Below are positions 37,601 to 46,242 of a stretch of DNA of 64,000 nt, piece after piece. The DNA lies in NCBI GenBank assembly GCA_016720835.1, contig JADKJW010000009.1, forward strand, positions 1-64,000, read 5' to 3'. This DNA comes from Ignavibacteria bacterium (lineage in GTDB: Bacteria; Bacteroidota; Ignavibacteria; SZUA-365). Positions within the stretch are counted from its first letter, which is position 1; the number at the start of each line of letters is the position of its first letter. The notes below the pieces were generated by a model. It was not told the DNA's origin and searched no databases. It saw only the letters and a program-made list of their open reading frames with translations. Position numbers and translations under genes: made by a program.

Positions 37601-37690
37601 GGATGTGAGATGTGAGTGAAGTAGATGTGAGATGTGACGAGAATGGTGCTTGTCACATCTCACATCTCACATCTCACATCTCACATCTCA
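37601..37690. repeat. Inverted GATGTGA / TCACATC tandem repeat tract
   Basis: GATGTGAGATGTGA units at 37602-37637 are followed by five to six TCACATC units at 37652-37690. The two halves are complementary, so the tract can fold into a long hairpin with imperfect register. It lies in the 208-base gap between the MORN gene stop and the polytopic protein start, both on the minus strand. Confidence 0.8.
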
Positions 37691-37730
37691 TCGTTCAGTC
37701 ACCATCGCCCGCGCGACCGAACGACGCAGT

Positions 37731-38582
37731 TCACCGCGACTGTTCCTCGGGGATCGTCGTGATCGATGCGCCCAGGTACTTGTCCTCCTCCCAGAAACCT
37801 TCGCGCGACATGTTGCCCTGCTTGTCATACTCCGTGCCGCGCCCGCTGCGGCGGCTCTTGCGCCAATCACCCACGTAGCGGCCGCCGTCGGGGAAGGTCC
37901 AGGTGCCCGGCCCCTCGTACTCGCCCATGACGAAGGTTCCTTCGAATCTGGACTTCTCCATGAAGATGGCCACACCGCGACCGTGCGGCTGTCCCGATTG
38001 CCACTCTCCCGAGTACGTTTTGCCGTCCGCCCAGGTCAGTGTTCCCTGTCCGCTGAATTGCCCGTTCCGGAACTCGCCGACATACCTGTCGCCGTTCGGA
38101 AACGCGAACTCCCCCGCGCCGGTCCGCGCATCGTCCACCCACGCGCCGGTGTACCTCCTGCCGTCGCGCCAAGTCTGCACTCCGTTCCCATTGCGGATAT
38201 CCGCATCCCAATGCCCGTTGTACATTTCCCCGTTGACGTAGTGGTACTCGCCCTGTCCCTGAAATTTCCCATCCACGAAGTCGCCTTCGTACCAGTCCCC
38301 GTTCGGGTATTCGATTTTTCCCTTCCCCGTGCGCCGGTCGATCTTCCAGTCGCCCGTGTACACGCGGCCATTCGGGAAGGTGTAGGTGCCCTTGCCGTCG
38401 CGCTTGCCGTTCTTGAAATGTCCGACGTATTTACGACCGTCGGGGAAAAACAGCGTTCCTTCCCCATTCACGCAGTTTCCGCTGATGCACTCGCCCTTCA
38501 CGTCCGCAGTCTGTGAAGGTGATTCAGCGGATAAGAACAACATGGCGGCTATACCGAAGAGAACCAGTTGCGATAATTTCAT
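37731..38582 (-). CDS. Secreted MORN-repeat protein
   Basis: 283 residues from ATG 38582; a longer frame upstream lacks support. After the signal peptide (KLSQLVLFGIAAMLFLSAESPSQ) come about nine to ten MORN repeats of 23 residues (YVGHFKNGKRDGKGTYTFPN, YTGDWKIDRRTGKGKIEYPN and similar). MORN arrays form extended beta-hairpin ribbons that bind lipids or act as scaffolds; in eukaryotes they are cytosolic, but here the leader implies periplasmic or outer-membrane placement. No catalytic domain is attached. It is probably a monocistronic gene, with the repeat tract behind it. Confidence 0.85.
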   Translation of the reverse strand: MKLSQLVLFGIAAMLFLSAESPSQTADVKGECISGNCVNGEGTLFFPDGRKYVGHFKNGKRDGKGTYTFPNGRVYTGDWKIDRRTGKGKIEYPNGDWYEGDFVDGKFQGQGEYHYVNGEMYNGHWDADIRNGNGVQTWRDGRRYTGAWVDDARTGAGEFAFPNGDRYVGEFRNGQFSGQGTLTWADGKTYSGEWQSGQPHGRGVAIFMEKSRFEGTFVMGEYEGPGTWTFPDGGRYVGDWRKSRRSGRGTEYDKQGNMSREGFWEEDKYLGASITTIPEEQSR

Positions 38583-38694
38583 CTTACAGCTCCATTCTAT
38601 GAAAAGTGGATCTCGCTGTAAGTAATTTATTGCAACCAAGGCCTCCTTGATACTAAATCATTTGAAAGGTTTGCAGTTTATGCAAGGTGTGCGA

Positions 38695-41262
38695 CTATCG
38701 CAGCAGCAATAATTTCCTGGTGTCCGTAGACTGATTGTCGAACATCAACGAGCAGAAGTACATTCCTGCTGGGAGATTCCGAAGATCTATCGAGCGCCGA
38801 TAATCGCCAGGCGTTTGAAGTCCGAAGCGTTCCGTGTTGATTTTCCTACCAGTTATGTCGGACATCTCAAGAACGACATTGGCTTCTTTTCTGATGTTGT
38901 ACGAGATAATGACGGACGGGGTCACAGTTCCGTTGGCGGGATTCGGATAGAGATCGAGTAGCGTATACTCGGTAGCCGATGGCAATTTTTGCGTATCAAG
39001 CAAAGAGTAGCTGCTCTTGTACATCCCTCTCCCGTGTGTGGCCGCAAACAACGTTCCGTCGAGACGGAACTGCAGATCCGCGACGGTGACGTTTCCCATG
39101 CCGCCATTGACGCTGTACCAGGTGTCGCCGGCATCGTCGGACATGAAGCAGCCGACATCGGTGCCGACATAGAGCCTCCGTCCATTGACGGGGTGCAGCG
39201 CGACGGAGTTTACAGGCGCATCGGGAAGCGACGATGTCCCGCTTCCTGACGCGTCAGTCCACATCTGGCCGCCGTTTGTGGTCCTGAATACGTGTCCGGA
39301 TTTGAATCCGCTGACGGTGAGGTATGCTGTCGCGGGATCGGTGGGATCCACGGCGATGTCGGTGATGTACCGGCTTGGAAGTCCGGCCGAGACGCGCGTC
39401 CATGTGCTGCCGCCGTTCGTCGTCACCTGCGCGACGCCGGTGGACGCGCCGGTGTACACCACGGAGGGTTGCGATTTCGAAATGCCGATGGCCGTGATGT
39501 AGCCCCCGCCTGAGATGTCGGGACTGATCGCCGTCCACAACTCCGCGGCATTCGTTGTGCGGTACAGCCGGAATGTGCCCGCATAGAGCGTCTTCGGATC
39601 GGTCGGATCCATCTGGAACGGCGCGATGAAGGCGCAACGGTCCGTCGTCCCGTCGCCGCCCGGATCGGTCGGGATGCCGTTCATCTTCGAAACGAAAGTC
39701 CCGCCCGCGCCGGAACTGGTGGACTTGTAGAACGCGAGATAGTAGATCTCCGCGTACATGACGCGGGGATCCTTGTAATCCACCGCCGTGTACCCGCCGT
39801 CGCCTCCGGTCACGTCGAACCAGCTCGTCCCCGAAGAGACGCGGAGATTCCCGTTGTCGATCGTCCCGCCCAGCACGACGTCGGAAGAGGGATGCGGCGT
39901 ACCGCTGTGGAACTGCGTGGTCACGAGGCCGGTGTTCGAGTCGAGGAAAATCGATCCCCCGTTGGTCGACCGGTACACTCCCCCGTCGCAGCCGACGACG
40001 ATGCTGTTGGGATTCGCGGGGTTGAAGATGAACGCGTGCATGTCGGCATGCACGTACTGAAATCCCGCGAACGGGTACCAGTTGCTCATCTGCCGCCAGG
40101 TGCTCCCGCCATTCGTCGAGCGATGGAGATTGATGCCGCCCGCCCACACGATGGACGGATTCGTGGGATGCACGGTCAGAACGCTGTTGTACTGCCCCTG
40201 CTCGCGCATGTAGTCGCCGCCCTCCACCTCGTCCTGCGGAATGGGCAGCGTGCTCCAGTTCTCCCCGCGATCAGTGGACTTGTACACTCCCGCGCAGCTC
40301 TCGTCGTAGGACGTGAACGCCGCGTACAGCACGTCGCCGTTCGATGGCGCGGCGGCAAGCTGTATGCGCGTGTACATCGTCGCGTCGATGCCCTTGCGCA
40401 GCGGACCCGTCCAGGTCGCCCCGTGATCGGTGGAGCGGAAGATGCCGTTGCTCTCCAGCGCGCTGTACACGAGACCCTCGGTGGTCCTGCTGAAGACGCT
40501 CATCATGCCGCGTATCTGCGAGAACATGATGTTGAGCTTTGTCCAGGTCGCTCCGGCGTCGGTCGAACGCATGATGCCGACGCGCGTGCCGGCCAGGATG
40601 ATGTCGGGATTGAACGGATCGAAGGCGATGTCGAAAACGAACTCGAAATTGGCGGACGCGGTGGCGGGGATGAGCGACCAGGTCTCGCCCGCATTGTCGG
40701 AGCGGTAGATGCCGCGCCCGTAGGCGAGCGCGTCCTGCCACAGCACGAACCCCTCGCCGCAGCCCGCAAGAACCGTGGACGGATTCGCCGGATGCACGGC
40801 AATGCTGCCGATGCGGAGGTTGGGCATGAAATCGCCGAGCGCGCGCCAGCCGACACCGCCGTTCGTGGATTTCCAGACGCCACCGCCGGCCGCGCCCGCG
40901 TAAAGGATGTTCGCATTCACGGGATCCATCGCCATCGCGCGTATGCGCCCGGCGATGTTCGCGGGACCGAGCGAGGTCCAGCTCCACTGCTCGCGTGTTT
41001 TCGCCATCGATGCCGGCCGCATGCCTCGGATATGTCTCTCCGCTTTCTCGCGCCACTCCGCGGGCGCCTCGCCCGTTGGAAAGACGCGCTGCTGGTAAAA
41101 GAAACGGTCCGCCTCGCCGGGCCGGTCATACTCCCTCGGCTGCGCGATGCGCAACGCGGCGTCGATCGCACCCGTCCATCCCGGAAACACCAAAGGAATG
41201 GCCGCGCACACCATCAGCGCAGCGACTCGCACTATCAAATTTTTCATCGTGGAATTTTTCAT
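38695..41262 (-). CDS. Sortilin/BNR-type beta-propeller protein with T9SS sorting domain
   Basis: About 855 residues from ATG 41262 (41247 also possible). The longer frame upstream merely translates the GGAAGATGG repeat tract. A signal-like segment (MKNLIVRVAALMVCAAIPLVF) leads into two ten-bladed-type propellers built of Asp-box repeats such as STDHGATW, STDRGENW, STNGGSTW and TTNGGQMW. The C-terminal type IX sorting domain has LLDLYPNPANGTVTPSV and LPAGMYFCSLMF. Export to the cell surface is likely. Family members include glycosidases and adhesins; no catalytic assignment is safe. Confidence 0.8.
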   Translation of the reverse strand: MKNSTMKNLIVRVAALMVCAAIPLVFPGWTGAIDAALRIAQPREYDRPGEADRFFYQQRVFPTGEAPAEWREKAERHIRGMRPASMAKTREQWSWTSLGPANIAGRIRAMAMDPVNANILYAGAAGGGVWKSTNGGVGWRALGDFMPNLRIGSIAVHPANPSTVLAGCGEGFVLWQDALAYGRGIYRSDNAGETWSLIPATASANFEFVFDIAFDPFNPDIILAGTRVGIMRSTDAGATWTKLNIMFSQIRGMMSVFSRTTEGLVYSALESNGIFRSTDHGATWTGPLRKGIDATMYTRIQLAAAPSNGDVLYAAFTSYDESCAGVYKSTDRGENWSTLPIPQDEVEGGDYMREQGQYNSVLTVHPTNPSIVWAGGINLHRSTNGGSTWRQMSNWYPFAGFQYVHADMHAFIFNPANPNSIVVGCDGGVYRSTNGGSIFLDSNTGLVTTQFHSGTPHPSSDVVLGGTIDNGNLRVSSGTSWFDVTGGDGGYTAVDYKDPRVMYAEIYYLAFYKSTSSGAGGTFVSKMNGIPTDPGGDGTTDRCAFIAPFQMDPTDPKTLYAGTFRLYRTTNAAELWTAISPDISGGGYITAIGISKSQPSVVYTGASTGVAQVTTNGGSTWTRVSAGLPSRYITDIAVDPTDPATAYLTVSGFKSGHVFRTTNGGQMWTDASGSGTSSLPDAPVNSVALHPVNGRRLYVGTDVGCFMSDDAGDTWYSVNGGMGNVTVADLQFRLDGTLFAATHGRGMYKSSYSLLDTQKLPSATEYTLLDLYPNPANGTVTPSVIISYNIRKEANVVLEMSDITGRKINTERFGLQTPGDYRRSIDLRNLPAGMYFCSLMFDNQSTDTRKLLLLR

Positions 41263-41293
41263 GACTGCAACCACCCTCACATACTCACCAAAA

Positions 41294-41396
41294 TCTTTCA
41301 TCTTCCATCTTCCATCTTCCATCTTCCATCTGCCATCTTCCATCTTCCACCTGCCCTCTTCAACCTTCAACCTTCACCATTCAACCTTCATCCTTT
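41294..41396. repeat. Degenerate GGAAGAT / GGTTGAA tandem repeat tract
   Basis: On the minus strand it reads GGATGAAGGTTGAATGGTGAAG, several GGTTGAA units, then five GGAAGAT units. It lies upstream of the sortilin-like gene start and fills the gap to the barrel gene stop. The units match those of the tract at 13822 in the opposite orientation. Confidence 0.8.
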
Positions 41397-42152
41397 TCAA
41401 AAAACTTGCCACGCGATATTCACCAGAAACTTGTACATGATCATTTTCAGCGGCTGCTCGGTAGAGATGGCCGAAGGACCGTAATCGACCTGCAGCGAGG
41501 GAATGATGTACAGATCCTTGAACGGCGTGAACGCGTATTCCGCGCCGATGACGATGGAGACGCGCGTGGCGAGCGCGCCGGAGATTTCCGTGTCCTCGAG
41601 CAGGTACTGCTTGCCCGTGGGGTATTCCGTCTCGATGATGCGCACCTTCTTCTCGCGCACGAAGCCGAAACTCGGTCCGACGAAAACGCGCTCGCCGTCC
41701 ATCTTGCCGATGAGGCGGAAAAGCACGTCGAACTGAAACATCGAATACGAGAACGTGAAGTCCTCGCCGATCTCCCCGACACCCAGGCCCGATCGCAGAC
41801 TGTCCGTTTTCCCGAGAAAGAACGTGGTGCGCGTCCGCATCCATCCGCCGCGCAGATAGAGCGCGGCATCGGACCAGAGCGGAATGTTCAGGGCGAGTCC
41901 CGCGGGCATGCTCCAGCTGCTGGCCTGCGCGACGAAGTTGAGCTCGTCCGTCGCGCGGTAGCCGCCGGTGAACACGTTGAGCGACGGCCCCGTGAAGAAC
42001 GAGAGCTGCAGGCCGTTCTTCAATACCACCGGGGCGACGGGAGATTCCGGCTCGGTCTGCGCGCGCGTTGCCGAGGGCAGCAGAAATGCCGCGGCCGCGA
42101 GCAGCGCCAGCGCCACGGTGCGCGCGCTGCGGCCGGGTGCGTGGAGGATCAT
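41397..42152 (-). CDS. Outer-membrane beta-barrel protein
   Basis: 251 residues with a signal peptide (ARTVALALLAAAAFLLPSATRAQ). The mature part has alternating amphipathic strands ending in aromatic residues (LQLSFFTGPSLNVFTGGYRA, AALYLRGGWMRTRTTFFLG, ERVFVGPSFGFVREKKV, LKMIMYKFLVNIAWQVF). This is the pattern of a PorT-like or OmpW-like eight- to ten-strand barrel common in Bacteroidota. Function unknown. Its ATG overlaps the valS stop (ATGA at 42149-42152). Confidence 0.7.
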   Translation of the reverse strand: MILHAPGRSARTVALALLAAAAFLLPSATRAQTEPESPVAPVVLKNGLQLSFFTGPSLNVFTGGYRATDELNFVAQASSWSMPAGLALNIPLWSDAALYLRGGWMRTRTTFFLGKTDSLRSGLGVGEIGEDFTFSYSMFQFDVLFRLIGKMDGERVFVGPSFGFVREKKVRIIETEYPTGKQYLLEDTEISGALATRVSIVIGAEYAFTPFKDLYIIPSLQVDYGPSAISTEQPLKMIMYKFLVNIAWQVF

Positions 42153-44931
42153 TCCTGCTCCAGAGCGTGGAGGTTTGCGTTCAATTTGTCGAGCGTCGTG
42201 CGGAAATGGTCGCGCTTCTCGCGTTCGCGTTCGACGACGTCCGCGGGCGCGCTCGAGAGAAACTTGTCATTTCCGAGCTTGGATTCAATGCCGTTCAGCA
42301 GCCCCGTCACGCGACCGATTTCCTTCGACAGGCGCTTCCGCTCCATCGCGATATCGATCAGCCCCTCGAGCGGCATGTACACGTCCTCGCCCGCCACCAC
42401 GACGCTGGCGGAGAGTTTCGGACGCGGAAGTCCGCTTCCCACCCGCACGTCGGTGATGCGCGCGAGGCGCTCGAGGAAGTGCGTGCTCTCCTCGATGGCC
42501 GCGCGATGCGCCTCGGAACCGCAGTTGATGACGAGCGAGCAGGGTTTCGACGGCGGCACGTTCATCTCGCCGCGGATGCCCCTGACGCCGTCCACGAGCG
42601 CCTGCATGAACGCCATCGTCTCCTCCGCATGCGCGTCCACGGCCGCGGGATCGAAGACCGGGAGCTGCTCGTTCATGATGCTCCGCTCTTCCCTGCCCGG
42701 TTCGAGGGCGTGCCAGAGTTCCTCGGTGATGAACGGCATGAACGGATGCAGAAGTTTCAGGATGGCGTCGAACACGGCATAGGCACGCTCCAACGTCACG
42801 CGCTGCAGCTTCTCATCGGTGGAAAACAGGCGATCCTTGATCAGTTCGATGTACCAGTCGCAGAAGTCGTGCCAGATGAAGTCGTACAGCGCCTTCGAGG
42901 CGTCGTTGACGCGGTACTTCTCCATGGAGTCACGGAGCTGACGGATGGTTTCGTGCAGACGGCTGAAGATCCAGCGGTCCTCGATCTCCATCGCCGCGGG
43001 CGACAGCGGCAGTTGCACGGTCGCGTCCACGGCGCGGAAACGACCGTCGCGGAATACGAACTCGCCACGCGTCTCCACCTTCGCCTTGTTCATCGCCAGG
43101 AAGCGCGCGGCGTTCCAGATCTTGTTCGCGAAGTTGCGGCCGATCTCGCATTTCGAGGTGGAGAAGAGCACGTCCTGCCCGAGCGGCGCGAGGTAGATGA
43201 CGGTGAAGCGCAGGGCGTCCGCGCCGTACTCGGCGATGACGTCGAGCGGGTCGGGCGAGTTGCCGAGCGACTTCGACATCTTCCGCCCCTTTTCGTCGCG
43301 GATGATGCTCGTGAAATACACGTCGCGGAAGGGCACGAGGTCCGCCACCGCGGTGCGCGGCGAACCATCGGCCTTCGGGATCTCCGGCATGAACTCGAGG
43401 CCGGCCATGATCATGCGCGCGACCCAGAAGAAGATGATGTCGGGCCGGTGACGAGCAGACCGGTCGGGTAGAAGTGCCGCAGATCGGGCGTGTCCTTCGG
43501 CCAGTGATGCACGCTGAACGGCCAGAGCCACGACGAGAACCAGGTGTCGAGCACGTCCTCGTCCTGCCGCGACGGGCCGCCGCAGGTGGGACAGGACTGC
43601 GGATTCTCGCGCAGCGCGTCCTTCCAGCCGCAGGCGTCGCAGTAGTACACGGGGATGCGGTGACCCCACCAGAGCTGACGGGAAATGGTCCAGTCGCGGA
43701 TGTTCGTCATCCAGTGCTCGTAGACTTTGGTCCAGCGCTCGGGGTGGAAACGCACATGCCCGTCGCGCACGGCGGCGAGCGCGGGTTCGGCGAGGGGCTT
43801 CATGCTGATGAACCACTGATCGGACAGGTACGGCTCCACCGGCACGTGCGTGCGGTAGCTGTAGCCCACGGCGTGCGTGTGTTCCTCGATCTTCTCGACG
43901 AACCCGAGCGCCTCGAGATCGGCCACGACGCGCTTGCGCGCCTCGAAGCGCTCGAGTCCCGCGTACGGGCCGCCGTTCTCGTTGATGGAGGCGTCCACGT
44001 TCATGACGTTGATCTGCGGGAGCGCGTGGCGCTGCCCGACCTCGAAATCGTTCGGATCGTGCGCGGGGGTGATCTTGACGACGCCCGTGCCGAAGGCCAT
44101 GTCCACGTACTCGTCGGCGATGACGGGGATCTCGCGATGCATGAGCGGGAGCATGACGGTCCCGCCGATGAGGTCCGCATAGCGCTCGTCCGCGGGATGC
44201 ACCGCGACGGCTGTGTCGCCGAGCATGGTTTCGGGGCGCGTGGTGGCGACGACCAGGAAGCGGTCCGCGCTGGGCGCGCCGTCCACCATCAGCGGATAGC
44301 GGAAATGATAGAGTTTGCCCTGCTGCTCGCGGTGCTCCACTTCCTCGTCCGACAGCGCGGTGTGCGCGACGGGATCCCAGTTGATGATGCGCTTGCCGCG
44401 ATAGATGAGGCCTTTCTGATAGAGGCGGACGAAGGCCTCGGTGACCGCGGCGGAGAGCCCCGGATCGAGCGTGAACACGAGGCGGTCCCAGTCGCAGGAC
44501 ACGCCGAGCTTGCGGAGCTGCGCGAGAATGATGTCGCCGTACTTCTCGCGCCATTCCCAGACGCGTTCGATGAATTTCTCGCGGCCGAGGTCGTGCCGGG
44601 AAACGCCCTCCTGCTTCTGCAGTTCCTTCTCGACGACGGTCTGCGTCGCGATGCCCGCGTGATCGGTGCCGGGGATCCAGCAGGCGGACTCGCCGAGCAG
44701 CCGGTGCCATCGGATGAAGATGTCCTGGAGCGCGTTGTTGAGCACGTGCCCCATGTGCAGCATGCCCGTGATGTTGGGCGGCGGAATGACGATCGTGTAG
44801 GCCGGCCGCGCGGCATCGGGCTCGGCGTGAAAGAGCTTGCGGTCTTCCCAGAAGGCATACCAGCGGGTTTCCACGTCGGCCGCCGCATAGGCGGAATCGA
44901 TCGCGGGCTTCGCTTCGGGTGTATCGGACAT
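42149..44931 (-). CDS. valS: Valyl-tRNA synthetase, one missing base
   Basis: 927 residues when corrected. This is the class I synthetase that charges tRNA-Val. The HIGH motif is HMGH (59-62, within PPPNITGMLHMGH), the KMSKS motif is in GRKMSKSLGN, and editing-domain blocks (TTRPETMLGDTAVAVHP) and the C-terminal coiled coil (ERKRLSKEIGRVTG ... NANLHALEQE) are all present. The reading frame breaks near 43440-43445: GGCCCGACATC stands where GGCCCCGAC is expected (TGPDIIFFWVARM). One extra C restores a full-length protein, and the span is exactly one base short of a multiple of three. Since the enzyme is essential, a sequence error is the best explanation. Confidence 0.9.
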
Positions 44932-45286
44932 GTCTCGCTCCACTGTCGTCCCGCGCGGGGACGTGTTCTCGGATGGTGATTGCCGTCGCGAAGCGCCTTC
45001 GGTACCGCGCTGCGCTTCGGCTCGATTCGGATTCCTGTTCCCTGAAAGGAAGAAGATCAGTAAAATACGAAATGACCCCGCACCGAGGAAATCGGCCGGG
45101 CCGCCGGTACGGGGAAGAATCGTGCCCTTGCGTTCGATCGCATGCCGGATGTATCTTCGCACGCCACCCGACCCATCGCCTCTCCATTCCCCACCCGGGC
45201 GCGGAACTCCGCGCCGCGCGATTCCGTTTCCCGTACCATGCGGGAACCCGTTATCCATGCACGCACACTCACACCCGAGGACACTC
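44932..45286. other. Divergent intergenic region between valS and the Rieske operon
   Basis: 355 bases separating two divergent transcripts, so both promoters should lie here. The most A/T-rich part is around 45055-45080 (AGTAAAATACGAAATG), the likeliest promoter core, but I cannot fix -35 and -10 boxes. No small gene is convincing. Confidence 0.45.
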
Positions 45287-45730
45287 ATGCCTGAAGACCA
45301 CCAGAAACCACGCACCCGCCGCGCCTTTTTCGGAGACGTCCTGCGCCTCGGCGCCGGCGCCGTCGTCACGGGCGCGCTGCTTCCGCAACTGGCGCGCGCG
45401 ATGAAAGACGAAAAAGTCGTCGCCACGATCAAGCTCGCCGAGCGCAAGGAACTCGCGGCAATCGGCGGCTTCATCCTGCTGAAGGACACCCCCGGCGGCG
45501 ACATCCTGATCGTGCGCACGGGCAAGGACAGTTACGAAGCGCTCAATCCGATCTGCCCGCACAAGGAATGCACCGTGAAGGTGAAGTCCGCGGAGCTCAT
45601 CCAGTGCCCCTGCCACAAGTCCGCCTACGCGATCGACGGCACGTACAAGAGCGGCCCCGCGAAGAAGAGCCTTTCGAAGTTCCCGTTCACGATCAAGGAC
45701 GGCACGCTGTCCGTCATGTCCGAGGGATGA
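45287..45730 (+). CDS. Tat-exported Rieske [2Fe-2S] protein
   Basis: 147 residues. Twin-arginine leader TRRAFFGDVLRLGAG (10-24). The cluster ligands are Cys90-x-His92 (CPHKEC) and Cys107-x-x-His110 (CPCH), with Cys95 and Cys109 placed for the disulfide seen in high-potential Rieske proteins. The folded protein with its iron-sulfur cluster would be exported to the periplasm and anchored or soluble there. There is no cytochrome b nearby, so it is not an ordinary bc1 operon. The ribosome site CCGAGG sits before ATG 45287. Gene two of the cassette begins eight bases later. Confidence 0.85.
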   Translation: MPEDHQKPRTRRAFFGDVLRLGAGAVVTGALLPQLARAMKDEKVVATIKLAERKELAAIGGFILLKDTPGGDILIVRTGKDSYEALNPICPHKECTVKVKSAELIQCPCHKSAYAIDGTYKSGPAKKSLSKFPFTIKDGTLSVMSEG

Positions 45731-45737
45731 CGCGTCC

Positions 45738-46229
45738 ATGAGCACGACCACCCGCCGCGCCTTCATCCAACGCAGCGCCGGCATGCTTGGAGGCATCGTC
45801 GTTGCCGCCGGAGTGCTGCCCTTCGCGGGCTGCGAGAGCATCACCATGAAGAATCCGGTCACGCCGGACAACAACTCCGGATTGACCATCGACGGCACGA
45901 CTGTCCGCATCGACACCGCGGCAACGGCCTTCGTCACGTTGAAGGACGCGCTCGGATACGTCGCGCTCGACGTGCTGTCCAAAAAGATTCTCGTGATCCG
46001 CCTGTCGGAGACCTCCGCATCCTCGATATCACGGGTCTGCACGCATCAGGGCTGCGACATCAACGCGCAGGAAGCGGGCACGCTCGCGAGCGACCAGTTC
46101 ATCTGTCCCTGCCACGGATCGCGTTTCCAGGCCAGCACCGGCGCGGTGCTGAAGGGGCCGGCGCCCATCGGCGTGCAGCGCTTTCCCGCGACGATCGCGG
46201 GTTCCTTCATCACCGTCGATCTCTCCTGA
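45738..46229 (+). CDS. Second Rieske [2Fe-2S] protein, Tat leader with lipobox-like cysteine
   Basis: 163 residues. Twin arginines are at 6-7 (TTTRRAFIQRSAG) and the hydrophobic core ends in LPFAGC (Cys32), a plausible lipobox, suggesting a lipid-anchored, Tat-exported protein. Cluster ligands are Cys101-x-His103 (CTHQGC) and Cys123-x-x-His126 (CPCHGSRF), with Cys106 and Cys125 as the disulfide pair. It is more canonical than the first Rieske protein and only distantly similar to it. Two Rieske proteins in tandem imply stepwise one-electron transfer across the periplasm, with the barrel protein downstream as a possible partner. Confidence 0.87.
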   Translation: MSTTTRRAFIQRSAGMLGGIVVAAGVLPFAGCESITMKNPVTPDNNSGLTIDGTTVRIDTAATAFVTLKDALGYVALDVLSKKILVIRLSETSASSISRVCTHQGCDINAQEAGTLASDQFICPCHGSRFQASTGAVLKGPAPIGVQRFPATIAGSFITVDLS

Positions 46230-46242
46230 TGCGGAACGCCTG

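Noticed and set aside
37601..37690. Possible CRISPR or attachment site
   Set aside because: The units are 7-14 nt, directly abutting and partly inverted, with no spacers, integrase or tRNA nearby.
41263..41370. N-terminal extension of the sortilin-like protein
   Set aside because: The extra residues are a translation of the GGAAGAT tandem tract (EDGRWKM repeats). The signal peptide begins at 41262 or 41247.
45269..46042. Minus-strand open frame of 257 codons opposite the Rieske genes
   Set aside because: It is antisense to two genes with complete Rieske motifs and Tat leaders and has no domain features of its own.
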